Positions 7,879 to 15,520 of a stretch of 64,000 nt of DNA are shown piece by piece. The notes beneath the pieces were generated by a model. That model made no database searches, was not told the origin of the DNA, and saw nothing but the letters and a program-made list of their open reading frames with translations. A program made the position numbers and the translations under genes. The DNA is taken from assembly GCA_014208095.1 (NCBI GenBank), contig JACHMT010000002.1, positions 806,001 to 870,000 on the forward strand, read 5' to 3'. Source of the DNA: Actinospineispora eucalypti. GTDB taxonomy: Bacteria > Actinomycetota > Actinomycetes > Mycobacteriales > Pseudonocardiaceae. How positions within the stretch are numbered: the stretch's first letter is position 1; each line of letters starts with the position of its first letter.

Positions 7879-10665
7879 CTACTCGAAGCGCAGCGCCTCG
7901 ATGGGCCGGAGCCGGGCTGCTCGATACGCGGGGTAGCCACCGGCGACCACGCCGATCAGCAAGCTCACGCCGAACGCTACCAATACGGCCGTGAGGCTCA
8001 GGATCGGATGTGGCAATGCCGACGAATCGTTGCTCTCCGGTGGGAGTAGCGCGTCGGCCGCCAACGTGATACCGACACCTGCCCCCATACCCATAAGGCC
8101 GCCCAGCCCGGTCAGGATAACGGCTTCACTGAGGAATTGCTGCAGGATCGCCATCCGGGTCGCACCAACCGCTTTACGAATACCAATTTCCCGAGTTCGC
8201 TCGGTCACTGACACAAGCATGATGTTGGCGACACCGATACCACCCACTACCAGTGATATTGCCGCGACCGCCACGATGAATCTCGCCAGGAAATTGATGA
8301 ATTCGTTGCTCTTGTTCAACAACGTGGTGAACGTCAGCACGTTGAAGTCGCGGTCGGCGGCGTTCCGGATGAAATGCCGCACGTCCAGGATTGCGGTGGC
8401 CTGTGCGGCCGCCGCGTCGACCGAGTTCACATCGGTGGACTTCACCACAATCTGGTCGACCTTGCCGGTACTGCCGCCGACCAGGTACGTACGGGCCGCC
8501 TCGAACGGGGTGATGACCAGGTTGTCGTTCTGCCCGTTCACCTCGAGCACCCCGACGACCTTGAAGTTCGTCCGCTCCACCCGAACGGTGGACCCGATCA
8601 CCTGGCTGAGGTCCACGCCGGGACCCCAGATCAACGCGATGGCCTGCTGCCCGAGCACGGCCTGCCGCTCGGCACTGCCCGAACCCCGGCCGAACTCCAG
8701 CCAACGGCCGGCGACGATCTTGCGGTCGACCAGTTCCAGGTAGTTGTCCGTGGCTCCGATCAGGCTGGACCGGGTCTGCTGCGGCCCGACGGTCAGCGTC
8801 ACCGTGCCGGACACGGACGGCGACACCGAGACGATGTCCGGTGCGAGCGACTTGTCCTGCAGCGCCTCCACGTCCCGGTCGGTGAGCTGGTGCACCGCGC
8901 CGCCACCCGGCGAGGAGCCGGTGGTCGGGCTGATGGTGATCTGGTTGGCCAGGCGACTGAACTGCTCGTTGAAGTGCGCCTTCATACCGTTGCCCATGGC
9001 CACCAGCACGATGACGGCGGCCACACCGATCACGATGCCGATCATGGTCAGCCAGGAGCGCAGCCGGTTGCTGGTCAGGCTGTGCAGCGCGGACCGCAGC
9101 GTCTCCCGGTAGTGCCCGGGCCGCAGGACGCGCGCGGCCCTGCGTCGCCGGGGCATGCGGAACTTGGCCGGCGCCGGCGCCCGCTTGCCCACCCGGACGC
9201 GCTGGGTCTTGTGGAACTCCCGCTCGATCTCCCGGCGCTCGCGCCGGCCGCGCGGAACCGGCTCGGCGTACTCCTCGCGCGGCTTGCGTTCCGGCAGCCG
9301 GATCGCCTTGGCCTTGACGGCCAGTGCGCCGATGGCCCGCACCGCGCTCACACACAGCCCGGCCACCAGGGCAAAGCCGGCCGCGATCGCGCCGACCACG
9401 GCTGCCACCGCATTGCCGACGCCGGCCGCCGCGCCGCCGCCGGAGCCCCGGGACTCGCCGCCCGACGAGGCCGCCGGGAGGCTGGGCGACCACGGCGGCG
9501 CACCGCCGCCGCCACCACCCGGAGAAGGCCGGCTCGGCGCCGGCGCACTGGGCACGGACCGGCTCGGCGCCGAAGCACTGGGCACGGACCGACTCGGGGC
9601 CGAAGCACTGGGCACGGACCGGCTCGGGGCCGGGGCGCTGGGCACGGACCGGCTCGGGGCCGGGGCGCTGGGCACGGACCGGCTCGGGGCCGGGGCGCTG
9701 GGCACGGACCGGCTCGGGGCCGGGGCGCTGGGCACGGACCGGCTCGGGGCCGGGGCGCTGGGCACGGACCGGCTCGGGGCCGGGGCGCTGGGCACGGACC
9801 GGCTCGGGGCCGGGGCGCTGGGCACGGACCGGCTCGGGGCCGGGGCGCTGGGCACGGACCGGCTCGGGGCCGGGGCGCTGGGCACGGACCGGCTCGGGGC
9901 CGGGGCGCTGGGCCCGGACCGGGTGGGCGCGGGCCTGGCCGGCGCCGGGGCGCTGGCCGCGCGGACCGGCTTGACCGGCGGCGGTGGAGGCGCTTGCTTC
10001 GCCGGCTTGGGCGGCGGCGGTGGGGGCGCCTGCTTCGCCGGCTTGGGCGGCTTCGGGGCCTTGGCCGGCGCGGGGGCCTGTGGCATGGACCGAGCCGGGG
10101 CCGGAGGGGCCACGGGGGGCGGCGCCATCGGCGGCGCGGCCGACGCGGTGGCCCCGTTGTTCGTCTGCACCACCGACGGGGTGGCCAGCAACCTGCGCAA
10201 ATGCTTCTTGCGGGCCAGGATGCCACGCTTCGGCTCCGGCACCAACCTGCGGTAGGCGGAGTTCCGCTTGGGCTCCACCGCGGCCGGCGGAACTGCCGGC
10301 GGCACGACGGGCGGCGGGGGTGGCGGGGGCGGCATGGCCACGGGCCGCCGGCCGGGCACGGTCGGGCTCTCGTTGGCCGGAAGTCCGGCGGTGCTCGCAC
10401 CGTTCGTCCCGTTGGCGGGCGTGCCGGACAACGGCCTTCCGGCCGGCACCGCGAACGGCTCACGGGCGCTGACCTGGGAATCCGCGCCCTCGACCTGGGT
10501 ACTGGCCGCGGCCCCCGCCTCGGCGCGACGACGCTCGGCCTGGGCGGCCTGGTTCGCGGCCTTGCGGTGCGCGGCGCAGCAGAACTTCCGTGCCGGGCGG
10601 CCGGGCCGCTTCTCCGTCACGTTGTTGCAGCCAGGTAGCTCACATACCTGCCTGGAGCCACTCAC
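7879..10665 (-). CDS. MacB/FtsX-type permease with Zn-knuckle-like N-terminus and proline-rich repeats
   Basis: Composite protein of 928 residues. Residues 8-33 carry C8, C13, C29, C30 and H33, a possible zinc knuckle. Residues about 60-400 are Pro/Ala/Ser-rich, including about 13 copies of a ten-residue unit (APSRSVPSAP) at roughly 245-375 encoded by the 30-bp DNA repeat. From about 515 the protein is a MacB-type permease: one membrane helix, a large extracytoplasmic domain, three C-terminal helices and the terminal PAYRAARLRPIEALRFE motif. MacB permeases are normally about 400 residues and pair with an ATPase; no ATPase gene is adjacent. GTG 10665 follows a GAGGGGG ribosome site. Confidence 0.85.
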   Translation of the reverse strand: MSGSRQVCELPGCNNVTEKRPGRPARKFCCAAHRKAANQAAQAERRRAEAGAAASTQVEGADSQVSAREPFAVPAGRPLSGTPANGTNGASTAGLPANESPTVPGRRPVAMPPPPPPPPVVPPAVPPAAVEPKRNSAYRRLVPEPKRGILARKKHLRRLLATPSVVQTNNGATASAAPPMAPPPVAPPAPARSMPQAPAPAKAPKPPKPAKQAPPPPPPKPAKQAPPPPPVKPVRAASAPAPARPAPTRSGPSAPAPSRSVPSAPAPSRSVPSAPAPSRSVPSAPAPSRSVPSAPAPSRSVPSAPAPSRSVPSAPAPSRSVPSAPAPSRSVPSAPAPSRSVPSAPAPSRSVPSASAPSRSVPSASAPSRSVPSAPAPSRPSPGGGGGGAPPWSPSLPAASSGGESRGSGGGAAAGVGNAVAAVVGAIAAGFALVAGLCVSAVRAIGALAVKAKAIRLPERKPREEYAEPVPRGRRERREIEREFHKTQRVRVGKRAPAPAKFRMPRRRRAARVLRPGHYRETLRSALHSLTSNRLRSWLTMIGIVIGVAAVIVLVAMGNGMKAHFNEQFSRLANQITISPTTGSSPGGGAVHQLTDRDVEALQDKSLAPDIVSVSPSVSGTVTLTVGPQQTRSSLIGATDNYLELVDRKIVAGRWLEFGRGSGSAERQAVLGQQAIALIWGPGVDLSQVIGSTVRVERTNFKVVGVLEVNGQNDNLVITPFEAARTYLVGGSTGKVDQIVVKSTDVNSVDAAAAQATAILDVRHFIRNAADRDFNVLTFTTLLNKSNEFINFLARFIVAVAAISLVVGGIGVANIMLVSVTERTREIGIRKAVGATRMAILQQFLSEAVILTGLGGLMGMGAGVGITLAADALLPPESNDSSALPHPILSLTAVLVAFGVSLLIGVVAGGYPAYRAARLRPIEALRFE
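9541..9930. repeat. 30-bp in-frame tandem repeat, about 13 units
   Basis: Direct tandem array with a 30-bp period inside the permease gene. Nine consecutive units (9631-9900) are identical; the three at 9541-9630 and the last at 9901-9930 carry a few substitutions. Because the period is a multiple of three, gain or loss of units keeps the frame. Each unit encodes a Pro/Ser/Ala decapeptide with one Arg. The perfect inner units and diverged edges indicate recent slippage or unequal exchange. Confidence 0.95.
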
Positions 10666-10749
10666 GGAGCCCCCTCAAGCTTTACCCGGATGACAGCTCT
10701 CCCCAGGGTGCCGTGCGCACCGCGTTTCCGCACCTGCTGGCTCGCCGCC

Positions 10750-10860
10750 CTACGGTCCCTGAATCCCGGGTAGCACACTCACCATCATGGCCAGGGCCAC
10801 CACGGCGCTGATCGCTATAACGCCCCACCTCAGTACCCGTTTCCGGGTGCGCCGCTTCAG
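10750..10860 (-). CDS. 36-residue membrane peptide with probable CTG start
   Basis: Short frame encoding a basic head (LKRRTRKRVLRW) and one hydrophobic helix (GVIAISAVVALAMMVSVLPG). No ATG, GTG or TTG fits; a CTG at 10860-10858 lies six bases after a perfect GGAGGTGG ribosome site, which is why I call it. The composition matches a single-pass membrane miniprotein. It sits between the AhpD-like gene and the MacB-like gene, both on the same strand; the hairpin at 10981-11022 separates it from the former. Function unknown. Confidence 0.55.
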   Translation of the reverse strand: MKRRTRKRVLRWGVIAISAVVALAMMVSVLPGIQGP

Positions 10861-10980
10861 TGGTCCACCTCCAAACTCGGGACCGGAAATTAGTACAACA
10901 ATAACGGTAGGCGATGCGCTACCAGCGGGGAAAGGGGGTATACCCGACCGAGAGGGCCGTTTCCACCCCGTTATAAGCGT

Positions 10981-11022
10981 GACCGCCGCCGACTCCGACG
11001 TTTGTGGGAGCCGGCGGCGGTC
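10981..11022 (-). terminator. hairpin terminator of the AhpD-like gene
   Basis: Two 16-base arms (10981-10996 and 11007-11022) pair with a single mismatch around a 10-base loop, beginning three bases after the AhpD-like stop codon at 11025. The very stable GC stem fits an actinobacterial terminator; a long T-tract is absent, as is usual in this group. Confidence 0.7.
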
Positions 11023-11024
11023 CG

Positions 11025-11498
11025 CTACGACGATTGTGGCAGCGGCGGGCGCCCGGGCACCGCCAGCCGGTTGAAGCTGTTGATCACCATAATCATCCAA
11101 CCGACCGCCTGGTACTGGTCTTCGGTGAACACCTTCATCGCCCGCTCGTAGACGTCGTCCGGCACGTCCTGGGTCCGCGGCAGCTGGGTGATCGCCTCGG
11201 TCAGCTCCAGCGCCGAGCGCTCCTGCTCGGTGTAGAGCGCGGTTTCCCGCCAGGCGTCCAGCAGGAACAGCCGGCGCGGGTCGACGCCCAGCTTCACCGC
11301 GTCGGCGGTGTGCATGTCGAGACAGAAGGCGCACCCGTTCAGCTGGGACGCGCGGATCTTCACCAGCTCCATGAGCACCGGGTCGACGCCGGACCGGTCG
11401 CCCGCCCCGGCCACCTCCTCGGACATCTTGAGCAGGGCCTGGAAGGCCTTCGGGATGCCGTTGTTGAGTTGGATTCGCGTTCCGTTCGATGTGGTCAT
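11025..11498 (-). CDS. AhpD-like carboxymuconolactone decarboxylase-family protein
   Basis: Protein of 157 residues of the CMD/AhpD fold. The redox pair C56-x-x-C59 (NGCAFCLDMH) with H63 is intact, as in AhpD-type peroxidase-related proteins that reduce hydroperoxides via a dithiol. ATG 11498 was chosen because the domain starts directly after it. The gene is divergent from the MocR regulator at 11545; pairing of CMD proteins with MocR regulators is common in actinomycetes, so the MocR protein probably controls it through the repeats in the 46-bp gap. Confidence 0.85.
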   Translation of the reverse strand: MTTSNGTRIQLNNGIPKAFQALLKMSEEVAGAGDRSGVDPVLMELVKIRASQLNGCAFCLDMHTADAVKLGVDPRRLFLLDAWRETALYTEQERSALELTEAITQLPRTQDVPDDVYERAMKVFTEDQYQAVGWMIMVINSFNRLAVPGRPPLPQSS

Positions 11499-11534
11499 GC
11501 CGGCAACGCTAATCCCGACTTGACCACGGATAGA

Positions 11535-11567
11535 GTCCAGTTCCATGGAGGAAACGTGGTCCAGTTC
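11535..11567 (+). promoter_or_regulatory. direct-repeat operator for the MocR regulator
   Basis: GTCCAGTTC occurs at 11535-11543 and again at 11559-11567, 24 bp apart. The first copy overlaps the -10-like TAGAGT (11531-11536) eight bases before ATG 11545, so it could block a leaderless promoter. MocR proteins typically bind direct repeats; assignment to this one is inference. Confidence 0.45.
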
Positions 11568-12915
11568 GGTGGATGCGCACCTCGCGTGGACGCCCGGAGG
11601 CGGGCGGCGTGAGCTGGCCAAAGCGGTGCGCGCGGCGATCCGGGAGGGCCGTTGGCGGCCGGGCGCGGTGGTGCCGTCCACCCGGGCACTGGCGCACGAC
11701 CTCGGAGTCGCCCGGGGCACGGTCACCCGGGTCTACGCCGACCTGGCCGCCGAGGGCTACCTGCACACCAGCCAGGGCGCGCCCACCCGGGTGGCCACGG
11801 CCGGCACGGAGCCGCTGGCCGCGCCCGGCCCCGCCGGCCGGGGCGAACGCCGTTGGCGGTGGACCATGATGCCCGGGCGGCCCGACCCCGGGCTGTTCCC
11901 GCGCACCGCCTGGCTGGCCGCCACCCGCCGGGTGCTGCAGCACACCGCGAACTCCAGCTTCGACTACGGCGACCCCCGGGGCTCGGTGGTGCTGCGCAAC
12001 ACGCTGGCCGCCTACCTGGCGCGCAGCCGAGGGGTCCGGGTGGACCCGGCGCGGGTGGTGATCAGTTCCGGCTACGGCCAGGGCCTGGTCGCGGTGTGCG
12101 CGGCCCTGCGGCAACTGGGCATCGCCGAGACGGCCTTCGAGGACCCGTCGGTCAACCGCTTCCACGAGCTCGCCGAATCGGCCGGGCAACGGGTGGTCGG
12201 TGTCCCGGTGGACGGGGACGGCCTGGTGGTCGAGCGGCTGGCCAGCCCGTCGGTGGTGGTCACGGCGGCCCACCAGTCCCCCACCGGCGTGACCCTGGCC
12301 CCGCGCCGGCGCACCGCGCTGGTGCGCACCGGTGCGGTGATCGTCGAGGACGACTACGACGGCGAGTTCCGCTACGACCGCCACCAGGTCGGCGCGCTGC
12401 AGGCGCTGGCCCCGGAGCGGGTGGTGTACGGCGGCTCGGCCAGCAAGACGCTGTCGCCGTCGCTGCGCCTGGGTTGGCTGGTGCTCCCCCGCTCGCTGGT
12501 CGACCCGGTGGTGGCCGCCCTCACCCACACCGGCGGCCCGCCACCGACGATCAACCAGCTGGCGCTGGCCGACCTGATCAGCTCGGGCGGCTACGACCGG
12601 CACGTGCGCCGCTGCCGCACCGAGTACCGGTCCCGGCGGGACCGGCTGGTCGCCGCGCTGCCCCCGGGCCTGCCTCCGCCCGGCATCCCCGCCGGCCTGC
12701 ACCTGCTGCTGTCCTTGTCCCCGGCCACCGAGGCGATGGTGCCGGCCATCGCCCGCCGGCACTCCCTGGAGCTGGCCACCGTGTCGCCGCACCGGTTCGA
12801 CCCGGACGGCCCGAGCGGCATCGTCATCGGCTACGCGGCCAGCACCCGACCCGCGTTCGGCGGCGCTCTGGACGCCCTGCTGGCGGTGCTCGACGATCTG
12901 CCGTGGGACCGCTGA
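11545..12915 (+). CDS. MocR-family regulator (GntR HTH fused to aminotransferase fold)
   Basis: Protein of 456 residues: an N-terminal winged HTH of GntR type (about 12-75, STRALAHDLGVARGTVTRVYADL) joined to a type I aminotransferase-like domain. The PLP lysine is Lys301 in GSASKTLSPSLRLGW, with the downstream Arg and Gly, so cofactor binding is expected. Such regulators sense PLP or an amine-derived ligand. ATG 11545 has no ribosome site but follows TAGAGT by eight bases, suggesting a leaderless mRNA; GTG 11569 is an alternative. It probably controls itself and the divergent AhpD-like gene. Confidence 0.9.
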   Translation: MEETWSSSVDAHLAWTPGGGRRELAKAVRAAIREGRWRPGAVVPSTRALAHDLGVARGTVTRVYADLAAEGYLHTSQGAPTRVATAGTEPLAAPGPAGRGERRWRWTMMPGRPDPGLFPRTAWLAATRRVLQHTANSSFDYGDPRGSVVLRNTLAAYLARSRGVRVDPARVVISSGYGQGLVAVCAALRQLGIAETAFEDPSVNRFHELAESAGQRVVGVPVDGDGLVVERLASPSVVVTAAHQSPTGVTLAPRRRTALVRTGAVIVEDDYDGEFRYDRHQVGALQALAPERVVYGGSASKTLSPSLRLGWLVLPRSLVDPVVAALTHTGGPPPTINQLALADLISSGGYDRHVRRCRTEYRSRRDRLVAALPPGLPPPGIPAGLHLLLSLSPATEAMVPAIARRHSLELATVSPHRFDPDGPSGIVIGYAASTRPAFGGALDALLAVLDDLPWDR

Positions 12916-12979
12916 AGAGTCACTGAAGATTGCCCGGACGCGGTGTCCCCGGCCGCGCGCGGTACCTACGGTCGCTCGG

Positions 12980-14281
12980 GTGAGCGCCAACCCGCTGAGC
13001 GACCGTGACGCGATCCGGAGGTTGCTGAACCGGCTGGGGCTGGGCACCGGCCCGGGCCAGCCGGCAACCTCGCCCGGTTTCGAGGCCACCCTCGGCGCGC
13101 TGCTCGCGCCCCCGGCCGCGGAGACCGGCCCGCCCGCCCCGGCGTTCACCCCGACGCCCCGGCCCGGCAAGGGGGCCAGCCCGGAGGCCCGCAAGGCCCG
13201 GAACCGGGAGTCCGCCGCGGACGGCCGCGAGCTGGGCGTGTGGTGGCTGGACCGGATGGCCGGCACGACGGCGCCGTTCCCGGAGCGGATGGCCTGGTTC
13301 TGGCACACCCACTTCGCCACCAGCGTGAAGAAGGTCCGCGACGCCGCGTTCATGTACCAGCAGAACGACACCTTCCGCCGGCTCGGCCGGGGTGACTTCG
13401 GCGAGCTGGCCCGGGCGCTGGTGACCGACCCGGCGATGCTGATCTGGCTGGACGGCCAGGGCAACCGGGTGGGCCGGCCGAACGAGAACCTGGCGCGGGA
13501 GTTCATGGAACTGTTCACCCTGGGCGTCGGCCACTACACCGAGACCGACGTCCGGGAGGCGGCGCGCGCCCTCACCGGCTGGCGGGTCGACTACACCGAC
13601 GGCGGGTCGCGGCTGGTGCCACGGGCCCACGACCCCGGCCCGGAGACCGTGCTCGGCCGCCCCGCCGGTTACGACGCCGCCACCCTGGTGGATCACCTGG
13701 TGGCCCAACCCGACTCGCCCCGGTTCCTGGCCGGCCGGGTGTGGACCCGGTTCGTCTCGGACACCCCACCGGACCCGGCCACCACCGACCGCCTGGTGCG
13801 CGCCTACGGCCCGGGCCGCGACATCACCGCCATGGTCCGCGCGGCGGTGCTCGACCCGGCGTTCCGGGACCCCGCCTCGGTACTGGTCAAGGAACCGGTC
13901 CTGTGGCTGGTCGGCGCGCTGCGGGCGCTGCGGCTGACCGCGTCCTCGGTGCCGGAGCAGGCCCTGCGCGCGGGCCTGGTCGGCCTCGGCCAGGTTCCGT
14001 TCGCGCCCCCGGACGTGGGTGGCTGGCCGGCCGGCGCCCGCTGGCTGACCACCGCCTCCGCGCTGGCCCGCCTCCGGCTGGCGCGGCAGCTGGCCGGCCG
14101 GGGCGACATCTCGCCGGTGCGCACGGCCGCGCCGGCCGACCGGATTGCCGCCACCGCCGAGCTGCTCGGGCTGGCCGCCTTCACCGAGCGCACGGCCACC
14201 GCCCTGCGGCCACTGGCCGAAGATCCGGAGCAACTGGTCACGCTGGCCATGGCCAGCCCCGAGTACGCCGTCAGCGGCTGA
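12980..14281 (+). CDS. DUF1800-family protein
   Basis: Protein of 433 residues with the DUF1800 hallmarks WFWHTHFATS, NENLAREFMELFTLGVGHYTETDV and REAARALTGWR. The biochemical role of the family is not established; it almost always occurs next to a DUF1501 gene, as here (21 bp apart). GTG 12980 is the start. It has no obvious signal peptide, unlike its partner. The pair is thought to work in the envelope or on an exported substrate, but no activity can be deduced. Confidence 0.88.
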   Translation: MSANPLSDRDAIRRLLNRLGLGTGPGQPATSPGFEATLGALLAPPAAETGPPAPAFTPTPRPGKGASPEARKARNRESAADGRELGVWWLDRMAGTTAPFPERMAWFWHTHFATSVKKVRDAAFMYQQNDTFRRLGRGDFGELARALVTDPAMLIWLDGQGNRVGRPNENLAREFMELFTLGVGHYTETDVREAARALTGWRVDYTDGGSRLVPRAHDPGPETVLGRPAGYDAATLVDHLVAQPDSPRFLAGRVWTRFVSDTPPDPATTDRLVRAYGPGRDITAMVRAAVLDPAFRDPASVLVKEPVLWLVGALRALRLTASSVPEQALRAGLVGLGQVPFAPPDVGGWPAGARWLTTASALARLRLARQLAGRGDISPVRTAAPADRIAATAELLGLAAFTERTATALRPLAEDPEQLVTLAMASPEYAVSG

Positions 14282-14302
14282 CCCGAAGGGAACCCACCGA
14301 CC

Positions 14303-15517
14303 ATGCCTCCAGCGCTCAACCGCCGAAAGTTCCTCGCCTGGTCCGGGGCCGCCGCGGTCGCCGCCGCCGGCGCGGGTTACGGGCTGGACGCGCTGCTGCG
14401 CCGGGCCGGCACCGATCCGCTGCCCCCCGGTGCCGGGGTGCTGGTGGTGCTCACCATGTACGGCGGCAACGACGGGCTGAACACCGTGATCCCGGCCGGC
14501 GACGGCGCGTACCAGAGCGCCCGGCCCGACCTGGCCTATGCCGAGGACGAGGTGCTGCCGCTGGCCGAGGGGCTAGGTCTCAACCCCGGCATGCCCGGGA
14601 TGAAAGCGCTGTGGGACGACCACCGGCTGGCGATCGTGCGGGGCGTCTCCTACCCGAAACCGGACCGCAGCCACTTCCGTTCGATGGACATCTGGCAGTC
14701 CGCGTCGCCGGACCAGCCCGACTCCACCGGTTGGCTGGGCCGCTGGCTGGACCACAACGGCGGAGACCCGCTGCACGCGGTCTCCCTGGACCCCGTGCTG
14801 CCGCCGATGCTGGCCGGGGCGACCACCGCCGGCGCCGCACTGCCCGCCGCCGGCGTCGCGCTGCCGTCCGGGGCCCTCGGCACGGCGTTTCGCGCCATGG
14901 GCCACCCGGCGCCGGGTGAACCGGTCCACCAGTCCACCGCCGCCCGCGCCATCGCCGACCTGCATCGCGCCGCAACCACGCTGGGACCGGCCCTCGGGGA
15001 CGCCCCACCGGCCAAGGGGAAGGGCAAGCGGGCCGCCGGCCAGCTGGCCGAGGAGCTGGACCTGGTCGCCGCCTGCATCGATCTCGGCGCACCGAGCAGG
15101 GTCTACTCGGTGAGCATCGGCGGGTTCGACACGCACACCGCGGAGCGCGCCACCCAGCAGCGGCTGCTCGCCGAGGTGGACGGCGCGGTGTCCGGCTTCC
15201 TCGGCCGGATGGCCGACTCCGACCGGGGCCGGAACGTGGTGCTGGTGGCCTACTCCGAGTTCGGCCGCCGGGTGGCCGCCAACGCCAACCAGGGCACCGA
15301 CCACGGCACCGCCGGCCCGGTCTTCGTGGCCGGCCCTTCGGTGCGCGGTGGGTTCCAGGGCGCGCAGCCCAGCCTCACCGACCTGACCAACGGCGACCTC
15401 AAGCCGACCACCGACTTCCGCGACGTCTACGCCACCCTGTTGGCCGGTGTCCTCGGCGCCGACCCGGAGCCGGTGCTCGGACCGGGCCGCACCACACTGC
15501 CCCTGCTCAACAGCTGA
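14303..15517 (+). CDS. DUF1501-family protein with Tat signal
   Basis: Protein of 404 residues. The N-terminus NRRKFLAWSGAAAVAAAGAG is a twin-arginine (Tat) signal with Arg7-Arg8, implying export of a folded protein. The body matches DUF1501, an alkaline-phosphatase/sulfatase-like fold: LVVLTMYGGNDGLNTVIP at the mature start, GGFDTHTAE and TDHGTAGPVFVAG later. Partner of the DUF1800 gene just upstream. The stop is three bases from that of the convergent hydrolase. Confidence 0.88.
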   Translation: MPPALNRRKFLAWSGAAAVAAAGAGYGLDALLRRAGTDPLPPGAGVLVVLTMYGGNDGLNTVIPAGDGAYQSARPDLAYAEDEVLPLAEGLGLNPGMPGMKALWDDHRLAIVRGVSYPKPDRSHFRSMDIWQSASPDQPDSTGWLGRWLDHNGGDPLHAVSLDPVLPPMLAGATTAGAALPAAGVALPSGALGTAFRAMGHPAPGEPVHQSTAARAIADLHRAATTLGPALGDAPPAKGKGKRAAGQLAEELDLVAACIDLGAPSRVYSVSIGGFDTHTAERATQQRLLAEVDGAVSGFLGRMADSDRGRNVVLVAYSEFGRRVAANANQGTDHGTAGPVFVAGPSVRGGFQGAQPSLTDLTNGDLKPTTDFRDVYATLLAGVLGADPEPVLGPGRTTLPLLNS

Positions 15518-15520
15518 TGC

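Noticed and set aside
8374..10638. A 754-codon plus-strand frame through the permease gene, including a Gly/His/Arg repeat
   Set aside because: It is the complement of the repeat and of the MacB domain; it lacks a ribosome site and any domain.
10787..11074. A 95-codon plus-strand frame opposite the 36-residue peptide gene
   Set aside because: It crosses the terminator hairpin and lacks a ribosome site; the minus-strand peptide is better supported.
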